In this document: in pieces, positions 7,231 to 15,903 of the stretch
Numbering within the stretch: position 1 is the first letter of the stretch
How the letters are laid out: the number at the start of each line of letters is the position of its first letter
Assembly (NCBI GenBank): GCA_050746185.1
Contig: JBOGLA010000027.1
Span: forward strand, 45,775-109,774
Reading direction: 5' to 3'
DNA: 64,000 bases
Source: PALSA-188 sp050746185
GTDB lineage: Bacteria; Acidobacteriota; Terriglobia; Terriglobales; Acidobacteriaceae
Notes under the pieces: generated by a model
Told to the model about the DNA's origin: nothing
Database searches by the model: none
What the model saw: only the letters and a program-made list of their open reading frames with translations
Program-made: the position numbers and the translations under genes

Positions 7231-10200
7231 TTAGAACTTCACAGTCGCGCCGAGCCATAAAGTTCGGTTGCCGGGATCGGGGCCGAAGAAGCCGCCGGGC
7301 TGCAGACCGCCTGTAACGACTCCGAAGTTGTTATTAGCGCCTGTGTCGCACAACCCGCCTTCGCCGGCAATTGAACCGGGAGCTCCACCGCTGCCTGGGC
7401 ATCCGGTGTTGGGATTGGCAAAATGGGGCGTGTTGGTGAATCCGAAGGCGTCGGCGCGCACCTCAAGAGTGAACCGTTCCGTCAATTTGAAGTCGCGAAG
7501 CACACTCAGATTCATGTTGAAATACCCCGGACCACGGAACTCATTGCGGCCGGTATTTCCGAAATGCGCGTTCGCCGGGCTGGTGATCAGCGGGGCGGCA
7601 AAAGCGCTTGCTAAAAAATAGTGGCAACTGGGATCATCCTGGAGGCAGGTTTGCCCGGTCCGGGGGGGTCTGCCGCCCGTCAGATGAAATTTTCCGACGA
7701 GATCGGCCGTTTCCGTGGAACCATTTGCATTCAGGTTGCTGCCGGCGGTCACCGTGAATGGCAGCCCGGTCAAGTAGCTGACGATCGGGTCAACGAGCCA
7801 GCCACCCAGAAGCCAATTGCTGACCTCACTCTTAGCCCAGCGCCGACCCTTTCCGAAGGGCGAAGCGAAGACGCCCCATATCTCGAAATTGTGGGTGCGG
7901 TCGAAATTGGCCCGCGCGCGGTTCATCTGCCAATTCGCCGGATCGGGAAAAAGAAGAAAACCAAGATCCTCGTTACCTGCGTAGTCAATCGCCTTCGACC
8001 AAGTCCATGCGAACCCCGCGTTAGATCCGCCAGCCGTCCGGTACGTGACTTTGGTCTGTAGAGAATCGTATCGGCTGCTCTGGAACGGGCTAATCTCGTT
8101 GATGCCTCCCGTATAGTTGGCGCCATACCTCTGGCTCAAGATGCCGCCGGCCGTGCCAGTGCCCGGGGGTGACGGATTAGCGTTCATATTAACCGTCGGC
8201 CGGACGTCGTACGTGCCTACGTAACCGGTCTGAAAAACGAGGTTTGTCCCAAACTCGTGTTCGACCATAAGGTTGTACGAATTGATGTACCCGCGCTTGA
8301 AGGGATTGGCAAAAGTGGTGGTACTGATGTTGTGGGGAAGTGCAACGAGACCGCTGCTTAGGTCGGGAAGAGGCGTGAGCGTGATGCCGATCGGTACGGA
8401 GTAGGTCCCCCCGCCAAGTCCGGCAGCGTTCAGTCCAGTCAGGCTGGCGGCAGGAACGTGATCTGTGCCGATTCCGTCATACTGAATATTCGTATCGAGG
8501 ATCACGGCCGGATACGCGTTGCGCAAGACATGCCATTGATAGGGATCGGCACTCATTCCGTATCCCGCGCGAACTACTGTAGACGAAGTCAGCCGATAGG
8601 CAATGCCCACTCGCGGCAGGAATTGTCCTGAACCAACGTCCATGCGATCGTTCACCGGAGTGCTCCCGTAGCCGCCTATAAGAACGTTGCCGGTGTTTAA
8701 GTCGAGCAATCGAAGCCCTTTACCGTTATCGCTATACCCGAACGGGTAATACTCCCAACGGACGCCGAGATTCAGCGTCAGTTTGGGGGTCATCTGCCAC
8801 TGGTCTCGCAGATACCAAGCCCACTCCGACCACCGGAGGGCCGTTGGGTTGAAGAGCGCTCTTGCTTTACCCGTTCCGCTGGGTAGCCCGAACAGGAAGT
8901 CAGCCCATGAGTTGGCCCAGTTCGGCGTCGTGCCATCGGGAGAGGTAACGAACCCGTTGAACTCGAATGAGCCGCGCGGCTCCTGGAAGGTGCCACCCTG
9001 CGGCTGGAAGTGATTGATTTGTGAGTGGTTCCACTCTATGCCGCCGCGGAACGAATGCTTGCCCTTGATCCAGGTCATGTTCGCGCCACTGACAAACTGT
9101 TGATCGCGGAACAGGAAGGGGTTCGCGGGTTGCGCGTTTCCCAAGGCCGCCCCGGTCCCTCCACCAGTCGACGGCGGCGTCGAGCCAGTAGGGAAGATGA
9201 AGCCCGGAAGGCCATAATACAAGGACGGGTCGCCGGTAGCGCCGGCATTGTTCGTTCCGGGAATCTTGAGATCGTTGAGGCCTTTCGCCGAGGTGAGATC
9301 AAATGTTGATCCCAGCCGCTGCCGGGTGAAACCGAAATTCCAATCCAGCAGTAGATTGGGAGTGAAGGTGTGGGTGGCGCCAAGACCCACATTCTGAACC
9401 AGGCCGGGAGCGTTGCCAAGTTGTCCACCATTGGTGGCATCGCCTACCGCAGCTCCGAGCAATGGGGGGTCAAATACAAAGGTTTTCGAAAAACTGTATC
9501 GGCTGAAAAACGTTGTGTTAGAACCGGGATTGTAGTCAACCTTGAAGTCAGCGTTGTCGCGGGTGAAGAAAGCGGTTCCACTTCCCGCCCAGTTGTTAGT
9601 TCCGAACTGCGCCGGGAATTCCTGAGCGAAATGCGGCTGAAGCAGGGCGACCATCGCCGACGCTGCCGGATCAATGCGGTTTGGGCAGATGACATTCTGA
9701 ACGCCATTGCAGGAAACGATTTGCTTGCCGTTGCCGTGCGCGTCGCCGGTCGCCGGATCGTAGATATTGATGGGATTCCCTTTGGAGTCCGTGAGGCCGC
9801 GGAAATCGCCCATAGCCATGGTGGGAGTGGGCAGAATGCGTGAGTCGGGTCCCGCTTTTTGCGATTGCGTTGTACGCTCAAAGTCAGTGAAGAAGAACAA
9901 CTTATTTCTGAGTATCGGACCGCCCAGGACGCCGCCGTACTGGTTCTGTAGGTTTGCATTGAATTTCGGAAAGATTTTCTTGTCGGTCTGAAAGTAGTTC
10001 CGCGCCTGAAAGTTCTCGTCGGTATGAAATTCGTGGACGTCGCCGTGGAACTGGTTTGTGCCAGATTTGATCTGCACGTTAACCGCAGCGCCGCCCGCAT
10101 TACCCTGCTCGGCGTCGAACGAGTTCGTTGTCACGTTGACGGACTGAATTGCATCCGCCGGCGGCACATAGGCAACGTTCGAGGGGAGCCATGGATAGGC

Positions 10201-10845
10201 ATCCTGGGTGCCGTCAATTCGAGTGTTAATGCCTTGTTGGGACTGCCCATTTACATTGGCATTGATTGCGCGCTGCGGGTTCCCGGCGAGAGAATTGGTT
10301 TCATCCGTCAGGCCCGCGCCAGGTATAGTTCGCAGCAGAGACTGGAAGTTTCTCCCCTGAGAACCCATGGTCGGAAGGTCCAAAATCTGCTGCGATGTTA
10401 GGTCGGTATGAACGTCCGCCTTGTCGGTCTGGAGTATTGGTGCTTCCGTGGTGACGGTCACGTTTTGTGTCGCGTTCGCCACAGTGAGCTGCGCGTTGAC
10501 ACGGGCAATCTCATTCCCTCTTACAATCACCCCCGGTGTTTCCTGATTGGCGAAGCCGGCAGCCGAGATTGTCACCTTATACGTGCCTGGCAACAGCGCC
10601 GTGAACCGGTATATGCCGCTCGGGTCGGTGGCCGCCGCCTGAGTGACCCCGGTCTGAACTTCCAAGGCCGTAACCTGAGCGCCGGCAATCACGGCGCCGC
10701 TGGGATCGGTGACGTTACCGGTCAAAGAGCCGTAAAGTACTTGCGCCTGGCCGATGGAGGCCACCAACATCAATAGGAACGCAGTTATCAGATTTAGTTT
10801 GATACGCGTACTAAATTGGAATACGGCCGCCTTCGACTGCAACAT
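7231..10845 (-). CDS. Oar-like TonB-dependent receptor
   Basis: A 1204-residue outer-membrane protein. After a signal peptide (about 1-35), a carboxypeptidase-regulatory-like beta-sandwich begins at LYGSLTGNVTDPSGAVI. A plug follows (TTEAPILQTDKADVHTDLT, then INANVNGQSQQGINTRIDG), then a long barrel ending in the outer-membrane-type terminus ATVKF. This architecture is greatly expanded in Acidobacteriota and is assigned to uptake of large substrates such as oligosaccharides; the ligand is not known here. The ATG has a textbook AGGAGG at 10851-10856. The ROK regulator gene lies 38 bp upstream on the same strand, suggesting a sugar-responsive operon. Confidence 0.92.
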   Translation of the reverse strand: MLQSKAAVFQFSTRIKLNLITAFLLMLVASIGQAQVLYGSLTGNVTDPSGAVIAGAQVTALEVQTGVTQAAATDPSGIYRFTALLPGTYKVTISAAGFANQETPGVIVRGNEIARVNAQLTVANATQNVTVTTEAPILQTDKADVHTDLTSQQILDLPTMGSQGRNFQSLLRTIPGAGLTDETNSLAGNPQRAINANVNGQSQQGINTRIDGTQDAYPWLPSNVAYVPPADAIQSVNVTTNSFDAEQGNAGGAAVNVQIKSGTNQFHGDVHEFHTDENFQARNYFQTDKKIFPKFNANLQNQYGGVLGGPILRNKLFFFTDFERTTQSQKAGPDSRILPTPTMAMGDFRGLTDSKGNPINIYDPATGDAHGNGKQIVSCNGVQNVICPNRIDPAASAMVALLQPHFAQEFPAQFGTNNWAGSGTAFFTRDNADFKVDYNPGSNTTFFSRYSFSKTFVFDPPLLGAAVGDATNGGQLGNAPGLVQNVGLGATHTFTPNLLLDWNFGFTRQRLGSTFDLTSAKGLNDLKIPGTNNAGATGDPSLYYGLPGFIFPTGSTPPSTGGGTGAALGNAQPANPFLFRDQQFVSGANMTWIKGKHSFRGGIEWNHSQINHFQPQGGTFQEPRGSFEFNGFVTSPDGTTPNWANSWADFLFGLPSGTGKARALFNPTALRWSEWAWYLRDQWQMTPKLTLNLGVRWEYYPFGYSDNGKGLRLLDLNTGNVLIGGYGSTPVNDRMDVGSGQFLPRVGIAYRLTSSTVVRAGYGMSADPYQWHVLRNAYPAVILDTNIQYDGIGTDHVPAASLTGLNAAGLGGGTYSVPIGITLTPLPDLSSGLVALPHNISTTTFANPFKRGYINSYNLMVEHEFGTNLVFQTGYVGTYDVRPTVNMNANPSPPGTGTAGGILSQRYGANYTGGINEISPFQSSRYDSLQTKVTYRTAGGSNAGFAWTWSKAIDYAGNEDLGFLLFPDPANWQMNRARANFDRTHNFEIWGVFASPFGKGRRWAKSEVSNWLLGGWLVDPIVSYLTGLPFTVTAGSNLNANGSTETADLVGKFHLTGGRPPRTGQTCLQDDPSCHYFLASAFAAPLITSPANAHFGNTGRNEFRGPGYFNMNLSVLRDFKLTERFTLEVRADAFGFTNTPHFANPNTGCPGSGGAPGSIAGEGGLCDTGANNNFGVVTGGLQPGGFFGPDPGNRTLWLGATVKF

Positions 10846-10883
10846 AAACGCCTCCTGAAAGAACCTGCCTCAACTCCGAATGT

Positions 10884-12098
10884 TTATGCCAATGCGCTCA
10901 ATCGTTGCTGCTTATGCTCCGACGATCTGCGGACACCGGGACCAAAGTGCTTTTGCAACACCAGGGCAACGCTGCCGCGAAGACGAGCCATTCCCGGATC
11001 GGCGGCGGGATGGACTCTCGGCGGTTTCCCAGCCAGAACGGACGCCTGAACTTCAGCTTCTATCACGGGACCAAAGCGGCTCCACATCCTGGCGAACTCG
11101 CCGACGACCACAATCTCCTCCGGAGCCAGTCCGACAATGACCATTTTCAGGCCCCGCCCGATGGCGTGGGCCATTCGATCAAGCGACCGCAAGGCCAACG
11201 CGTCTCCCGCGTCCGCCAGCATCAGCAATTCCTGAAAAGTAAGATCGCCGGCCGCGGAATCCGATTCGTGGTAGTACCGGAGAGCAGCCTTATTCGACGC
11301 ATAAACCTCCCAGCAACCGCGCCCTCCGCAGGTGCATGGAGGCCCGGAAAGGTCGAGCGGCACGTGACCAAATTCACCCGCCATGCCGCTTCGTCCGCGC
11401 GCCAACTGACCATTAATGAATAGGCCCGTGCCAATGCCTTCAGAAATTGTAATGACCGCAAGGTCGCGAGTTTTTTCTCTGTGACCAAACCATATCTCAG
11501 CTAAAACACAGGCATTGGCTGCATTCTCAAGTTCCACGCGCATGCCGGTTATCTGCTCCACCGTTCTTTTAAGATCGAATTCCGGCCATTTCAGGTTGGG
11601 AGCAAAAATGACCCGCTGGGTGATATCGTCGAAGCGGCCTGGCAGGCTGATTCCTACGCCTTCGAAGTCAAGTGCGGAATGAACCTGCATTAAATGTTTC
11701 AATCTGGCGCCCAGATTTTCCGCAGTGGCCCTGGGATCGTTCGACGTAGAAATAATCTCCTGAGATAAAAATTTTCCATTGACGTCGGCCACGCCCACCG
11801 TGGTGTGGGTGGGACGGAGATCGGCAACCAAAATCGCTCTGCGCTCATTGAGGCGCATGAACGTAGGCCTGCGTCCGCGCGGCAACCTGCCGGTTGGACC
11901 CTCGACCACCCAACTCTCGCCAATCAACTGTTCAGTAATCAGGGAAATTGTGCTTCTCTGCAATCCCGAGATCCGCGCCAGGCTGGCTCTTGAGATCGGC
12001 TGCCGGCGCCGGATCAGGTTCAGGACGACCCCACGATTTATATCGCGCGCGGTCTCGCTCGACGCCACTTGCGTGTTGGTGAAGTCAATATGCCGCAT
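10884..12098 (-). CDS. ROK-family transcriptional regulator (NagC/Mlc/XylR type)
   Basis: The 404-residue protein has an N-terminal winged helix (about 20-65, ISRASLARISGLQRSTIS) and a sugar-kinase-fold sensor domain. The ROK zinc site is intact: GEFGHVPLD (His245) and CTCGGRGCWE (Cys255, Cys257, Cys262). The nucleotide-loop GEGIGTG pattern appears as ISEGIGTGLFING. A helix-turn-helix makes it a repressor rather than a glucokinase. The receptor gene follows at 38 bp, so the pair is probably co-transcribed and controlled by a carbohydrate. A plausible promoter lies about 80-110 bp upstream. Confidence 0.9.
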   Translation of the reverse strand: MRHIDFTNTQVASSETARDINRGVVLNLIRRRQPISRASLARISGLQRSTISLITEQLIGESWVVEGPTGRLPRGRRPTFMRLNERRAILVADLRPTHTTVGVADVNGKFLSQEIISTSNDPRATAENLGARLKHLMQVHSALDFEGVGISLPGRFDDITQRVIFAPNLKWPEFDLKRTVEQITGMRVELENAANACVLAEIWFGHREKTRDLAVITISEGIGTGLFINGQLARGRSGMAGEFGHVPLDLSGPPCTCGGRGCWEVYASNKAALRYYHESDSAAGDLTFQELLMLADAGDALALRSLDRMAHAIGRGLKMVIVGLAPEEIVVVGEFARMWSRFGPVIEAEVQASVLAGKPPRVHPAADPGMARLRGSVALVLQKHFGPGVRRSSEHKQQRLSALA

Positions 12099-12175
12099 GG
12101 GTTCAATGGTAGTCGCAGCCCGAAATTCCCGTTGTTAGAATCACGAGCTCTCGTTAAGATTAATTCGTGGCCCGA

Positions 12176-12205
12176 ACAATATTTCGATTGGGGAGAGCTT
12201 GTCAA
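12176..12205 (-). promoter_or_regulatory. Candidate promoter of the ROK-receptor operon
   Basis: On the minus strand a perfect TTGACA (12200-12205) and TATTGT (12176-12181) are separated by 18 nt. An acgag/ctcgt inverted repeat (12143-12154) lies downstream of the -10 and could be an operator, but it does not match the AT-rich NagC/Mlc consensus. Confidence 0.55.
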
Positions 12206-12299
12206 GCAAAACTTTTGTAATTTATTAACCTCATGCAGCGGGCCTGACGAATACCGTAGCGAACCTTGAAACCTGTTTGGAATGGTTGATTGCGAGGGA

Positions 12300-13052
12300 T
12301 TAGCGGGCGTCAAAGGCCTGCTGCATTTCAGCAATTATCTTTTCCGCCGCCTGCCTGGGATTGGCGGAGTTCCTTATGGGCCGCCCGACTACCAGAAAAT
12401 CTGCCCCCTGCTGAATGGCGTTAAAAGGCGTGCTGTATCGTTTATGGTCATCTCGCGAGGAGTCGCTGGGACGGATTCCCGGGGTCACGATAAGGAACTC
12501 TTCCGTCATTTTCGCCTCCCCGGCGAGCTGACGAATAGTGTTGGCCTCTTCGGGAGAAGTAATCACCCCGTCACAGCCAGCTTCCAAAGCCTTCCTGGCT
12601 CGGTACGCGACCAGTTCTCTAACAGTGCAGGACAGGCCGAGGTCATCCATGTCATCGTCATCTAAACTGGTTAATGCCGTAACCGCCAGAAGTTTAAGCG
12701 CGGACGTGCCGCGCCCTTTTACGGCGGCTCTGACAATCTTGCCGTTCCCATGGATGGTTAAGAAATTGACATCCATAGAAGCCACTACTTCAACCGCTCT
12801 CTGCACGGTCTCAGGGACATCGAAGTACTTCAAGTCAAGAAATACTTTCTTTCCTCCTTTGATCAGTTCCTTAACAACACTCGAACCAACAGCGGTGTAG
12901 AGTTCTAATCCGACCTTAAAGAACGAAACGAGCCCATCAAGCTCGGTTACAAAGCGCATTGCTTGTTCGGCGGCGGGGACATCTAATGCGAGGATAAGAC
13001 GGTCACTCGCGGCGATTCGTGCCACTGTTACCTCGGGAGAAGTAGATTCCAT
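12300..13052 (-). CDS. pyrF: Orotidine 5'-phosphate decarboxylase
   Basis: Last step of de novo UMP synthesis, OMP to UMP plus CO2. The 250-residue TIM barrel keeps the catalytic set: Asp24 (LALDVP), Lys46 (FFKVG), and Asp73/Lys75/Asp78 in FLDLKYFDVPET. The phosphate-binding end TPGIRP and VVGRPIRNS is present. KYFDVPET departs slightly from the common K-x-H-D-I-P-x-T form but keeps every charged residue. The gene stands alone, without other pyr genes. Confidence 0.95.
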   Translation of the reverse strand: MESTSPEVTVARIAASDRLILALDVPAAEQAMRFVTELDGLVSFFKVGLELYTAVGSSVVKELIKGGKKVFLDLKYFDVPETVQRAVEVVASMDVNFLTIHGNGKIVRAAVKGRGTSALKLLAVTALTSLDDDDMDDLGLSCTVRELVAYRARKALEAGCDGVITSPEEANTIRQLAGEAKMTEEFLIVTPGIRPSDSSRDDHKRYSTPFNAIQQGADFLVVGRPIRNSANPRQAAEKIIAEMQQAFDAR

Positions 13053-13183
13053 TGCAGGGGGCCATCCTCAGGACAGGCTCTGATTGACGCGGATGTTAGC
13101 ACAGTGAGTACGGGTGATTCAAAACGATAAAACCAGGGCGAATGTAGCGAAGAGCGACGGGCTTTTGAAAAGGTTCGGAAAGA

Positions 13184-13567
13184 ATGCATTCGGTTAATCA
13201 ATTTTATTCGGGGCTGGCCAGTCTTGTCCTCTTTCTGCACGCTCTGTTCATTTTGTGGGTGGTGTTCGGCGTTTTTCTGACACGCTCGCGCCCGATTCTT
13301 CGGTGGCTGCACATTGGGTCTCTTCTCTGGGGAATCTTGACGGAGGTATCCGCTTTGCCGTGTCCCTTGACTTTGCTGGAGGGCTTGCTCGAAGGCCGCG
13401 CGGGAATCGAGCCGTATCAAGGCGGGTTCCTGCTGCACTATCTGGATAGAATCGTCTATCCCGATATTTCCGGAAACATTCTGATTGCCGCGGGCGTGAG
13501 TGTGTGCGCGCTAAATCTCGCTGTTTATGCACGCCAGATGTGGACAGGCCTTCGCGCTCGCCACTGA
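13184..13567 (+). CDS. DUF2784 family membrane protein
   Basis: A 127-residue inner-membrane protein with hydrophobic segments near residues 8-30, 40-58 and 95-115. Its pattern (FLHALFILWVVFGVFL, the conserved HIGSLLWGILTEV, then CPLTLLE and the GGFLLHYLDRIVYPDI block) matches DUF2784. Function is unknown. The gene is divergent from pyrF and convergent with the small gene that follows. Confidence 0.85.
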   Translation: MHSVNQFYSGLASLVLFLHALFILWVVFGVFLTRSRPILRWLHIGSLLWGILTEVSALPCPLTLLEGLLEGRAGIEPYQGGFLLHYLDRIVYPDISGNILIAAGVSVCALNLAVYARQMWTGLRARH

Positions 13568-13584
13568 CAGGTCTTCGGGGATTG

Positions 13585-13803
13585 TTACACGCCCCAGAGC
13601 GTGGCCAAAGCGCTGGCGGCCATGGAGAGAGCCTGCTTCTTCGGGTCCACAGGCCCGCTAAAAGCTCTCTGGCGCTGGACGATCGGCGTGCGGTGCGCGA
13701 TGGCTTTTGGATCTTCCTCGTAAAACTCATTCAGGGCCGCTTCGAAGTCTTGTTTGAGATCTCGCTGCGATTCCGGGTTTGCCTTCGTTGAAGGTTTGTA
13801 CAT
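13585..13803 (-). CDS. Small hypothetical protein
   Basis: A 72-residue hydrophilic product with no recognised domain. The gene is supported by a good GAGG ribosome-binding site 8 nt before the ATG and by its tight convergent fit with the DUF2784 gene (17 bp gap). The C-terminal SMAASALATLW may be a short amphipathic helix. Confidence 0.5.
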   Translation of the reverse strand: MYKPSTKANPESQRDLKQDFEAALNEFYEEDPKAIAHRTPIVQRQRAFSGPVDPKKQALSMAASALATLWGV

Positions 13804-14056
13804 GATTGATCCTCGTGAACGTGACGATTACAAACCAGAGCGGGGTTGAACACAATACGTTGGAATTTCGATTAATTCATGTGGCGGACCTCATGCAACG
13901 CGACTTTCCGGTCCGGAGCTAAGACTTCGTACAGGTTCCGCTTTACGACGCGGGCAAGCGGAAAACTTAACCACGAAGGACACTAAGGGGTAATTATCCC
14001 TTGGGGACAAGGTATACTTTTAGGGCCGTGACGGGGTAGGATTGCAATCCGGCCAA

Positions 14057-14248
14057 TTAGTGCAAGTGGGAGTGTTGTGAGGAGCGGAAAACCCAAAAAC
14101 GAACTCCGGCGGTCATGACTACTATCGCTGCTCCCAATTCCATGAGAAACTCAAGAGACAGTTCGCTGGCCGCCAACATCAGGACAATTCCAAGAACGGC
14201 TAAGGTCCCACTGAGGACATCAAGTTTGTTTTCCTTAGTCAGGTTCAT
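14057..14248 (-). CDS. Passenger gene: two-helix small membrane protein
   Basis: A 63-residue protein with two predicted membrane helices (about 10-27 and 32-51) and a His-rich C-terminus (SSQHSHLH). Its ATG overlaps the stop of the preceding gene as ATGA (14245-14248), so the two are translationally coupled. It lies fully inside the IS. No family recognised; a partner subunit of the next protein is a reasonable guess. Confidence 0.65.
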   Translation of the reverse strand: MNLTKENKLDVLSGTLAVLGIVLMLAASELSLEFLMELGAAIVVMTAGVRFWVFRSSQHSHLH

Positions 14249-14640
14249 AACGTTCCTTTCAGCTTAAACCAAACGAACGCGAAATTGGGAGCGAGTCCAA
14301 TGAAGTTCGCCAAAAGGCCGATCAGTACTGCCGCTTTGGGACGGGGGTGGGTATGCCGCTTCTCGATATTCTGATGCATGATGAGTACCAGCATATAGAT
14401 GCCCAAAGTCACGACCATATAGCCAATTCCCCATTCGACCTTCGATAAGGTTGCTGGTACCGCTTTGGCATTGAAAATATCGAGGAAGTTTAACAGGCCA
14501 ACAGAGATTGCGGCGAGCGAGAAATCCGGCCCAAGGTATAAGTTATTCCATCTGAATTCGCCAGCAATGAGAGTTTTACCAGCAGCACCGATCACAAGCA
14601 ACGCAGCGGGAACCAAGAGAGGCAAAAGCGAATTGTTCAT
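14245..14640 (-). CDS. Passenger gene: four-helix membrane protein
   Basis: A 131-residue product from the ATG at 14640, with about four hydrophobic segments (near 6-22, 38-54, 70-90 and 104-125). A short basic and His-containing loop (NIEKRHTHPRPK) precedes the last helix. A longer reading with a hydrophilic 58-residue extension is possible but runs into the transposase 3' end. No family recognised. It sits downstream of the transposase within the IS and is coupled to the 63-residue protein, so both travel with the element. Confidence 0.65.
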   Translation of the reverse strand: MNNSLLPLLVPAALLVIGAAGKTLIAGEFRWNNLYLGPDFSLAAISVGLLNFLDIFNAKAVPATLSKVEWGIGYMVVTLGIYMLVLIMHQNIEKRHTHPRPKAAVLIGLLANFIGLAPNFAFVWFKLKGTL

Positions 14641-14776
14641 GCTTGATAGTCCAAATTCTTCGTTGACTATTGGGCATGGTGTGCGCGACACTCCCTCTAA
14701 CGCACCATGCCGATTCGCCCTGAAACTCCGGTCAAGTTGAATCAGGACGAAACGATTTTTACAAAGAGAAATTTCT

Positions 14777-15721
14777 CTACGCTTCTGAAGCGGGCTTGCG
14801 AGACGCCATCTCACTTACCCGCAAAAGCATCGCAGGGAAAATCAAATTCCCGGAATCGCGGCGGTTGTACCGAAAAGAATATTCGTCGAGGTAAGACTGC
14901 AAATACTTCGCGCTAACCGAGTGGTACACGCCGCCGATTCCGCGTTTCACTAGACTCCAAAACCCCTCAATCGTGTTCGTATGAACGTCTCCCATCACAT
15001 AAACTTTTTGCGAGTGGTTGATGCGCCGATGCAGATAGCCCATGCCTTCAAGATGCGGGACTGAGTTGTAGATCACGGAATCATCCGTATAGACCATCGT
15101 CCGGGGCATTACGAACTCTTTCACAACGGCGTTTGCTGAACTCAGTTTTAGGTCAGGTGTGATGCGAGCCGCGATCCGGCCCTTGCGCTCCACAACTCCG
15201 AGCACGGTGACATGGCCGCCCTTGTTGGCTCTCAGCATCCGACCGGATTGTCCTTTGCGCCGTCCGCCGAAATAGGCCTCATCAACTTCGACTCCGCCGC
15301 CGTCAGGGCCGCCAAGTTTCAAATCTTCGCTCATCAGTTTCCGAATTTGGTGGAACATGCGCCACGCGCATTTATACGTGACTCCAGTCTCCCTCTGGAT
15401 TTGTTTTGCGCTGATGCCGCAACGGGTACTGCCCATCAGGTACATTGCGTGAAACCAGATTCGCAGTGCCGTGCTGGACTTCTCGAAGATCGTTCCGGCC
15501 AGCGGGTAAATGTGATTGCCGCATGTCTCACAAGCGTAAGCCGTCCGGCCCTTCACGCGGTAGTGTTTGCGCGGTTTCTCGCATTTGTGGCAGACGGTGA
15601 TTCCGCCGGGAAAGCGCTGCTCTTTGACTTGCTCAAGGCAGGCATCGTCGGTCGGAAAATCTCGTTCAAATTGTTGGAAAGTATAGCGAAGTTCGGGCGG
15701 GATGGTTTGTCGGCGATTCAT
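14777..15721 (-). CDS. IS1595-family transposase (ISXO2-like)
   Basis: The 314-residue transposase has an N-terminal zinc ribbon (Cys44, Cys47, Cys64, Cys67), a helix-turn-helix-like stretch (ISAKQIQRETGVTYKCAW, about 103-120), and the ISXO2-like DDE domain. The first catalytic Asp is in EVDEAYFGG (Asp147), the second in YTDDSVIY (Asp213/214), and the third region is HTNTIEGFWSLVKRG (Asn249/Glu252 with the following Lys). No stop or frameshift interrupts it, so it may be active. Its start lies about 50 bp inside the right inverted repeat. Confidence 0.95.
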   Translation of the reverse strand: MNRRQTIPPELRYTFQQFERDFPTDDACLEQVKEQRFPGGITVCHKCEKPRKHYRVKGRTAYACETCGNHIYPLAGTIFEKSSTALRIWFHAMYLMGSTRCGISAKQIQRETGVTYKCAWRMFHQIRKLMSEDLKLGGPDGGGVEVDEAYFGGRRKGQSGRMLRANKGGHVTVLGVVERKGRIAARITPDLKLSSANAVVKEFVMPRTMVYTDDSVIYNSVPHLEGMGYLHRRINHSQKVYVMGDVHTNTIEGFWSLVKRGIGGVYHSVSAKYLQSYLDEYSFRYNRRDSGNLIFPAMLLRVSEMASRKPASEA

Positions 15722-15903
15722 GGCAAAAACAGTATGCCATCTGTTCGCCTTGTCGTCAAGGGATAATTACCCACTAAGGTTCACGAAGGAAGACGTTCAC
15801 ACGACTTCTTCGTGTAACTTCGCGACGTTGTTGGTCGCTTATTGAGTGATTTCGTAGCTCTCGAAGCGGGGAATCTCCGTCCTGTTAAAATGATCGCTCC
15901 ACC

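Larger units (their letters stand above)
13989..15771 (-). mobile_element. Complete IS1595-family element with two passenger genes
   Basis: The element is 1783 bp. Terminal inverted repeats of 24 bp (13989-14012 and 15748-15771) match at 22 positions and begin ggtaattatccctt. Both ends are flanked by the 8-bp direct repeat cactaagg (13981-13988 and 15772-15779), the target-duplication length known for IS1595. The transposase gene lies at the right end and reads leftward. Two small membrane-protein genes follow it on the same strand. The target is itself a palindrome-rich intergenic repeat (cacgaagg on both sides; cttcttcgtg farther right). The intact ends and intact duplication suggest a recent insertion. 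Confidence 0.92.

Noticed and set aside
7621..8061. Long plus-strand frames opposite the TonB-dependent receptor gene.
   Set aside because: They are shadows of the strong minus-strand gene; the same holds for the frames opposite mdtB, mdtC and ftsK.
12143..12154. acgag/ctcgt inverted repeat as a NagC/Mlc operator.
   Set aside because: It does not match the AT-rich consensus of that family and is short enough to be chance. Kept only as a note under the promoter.
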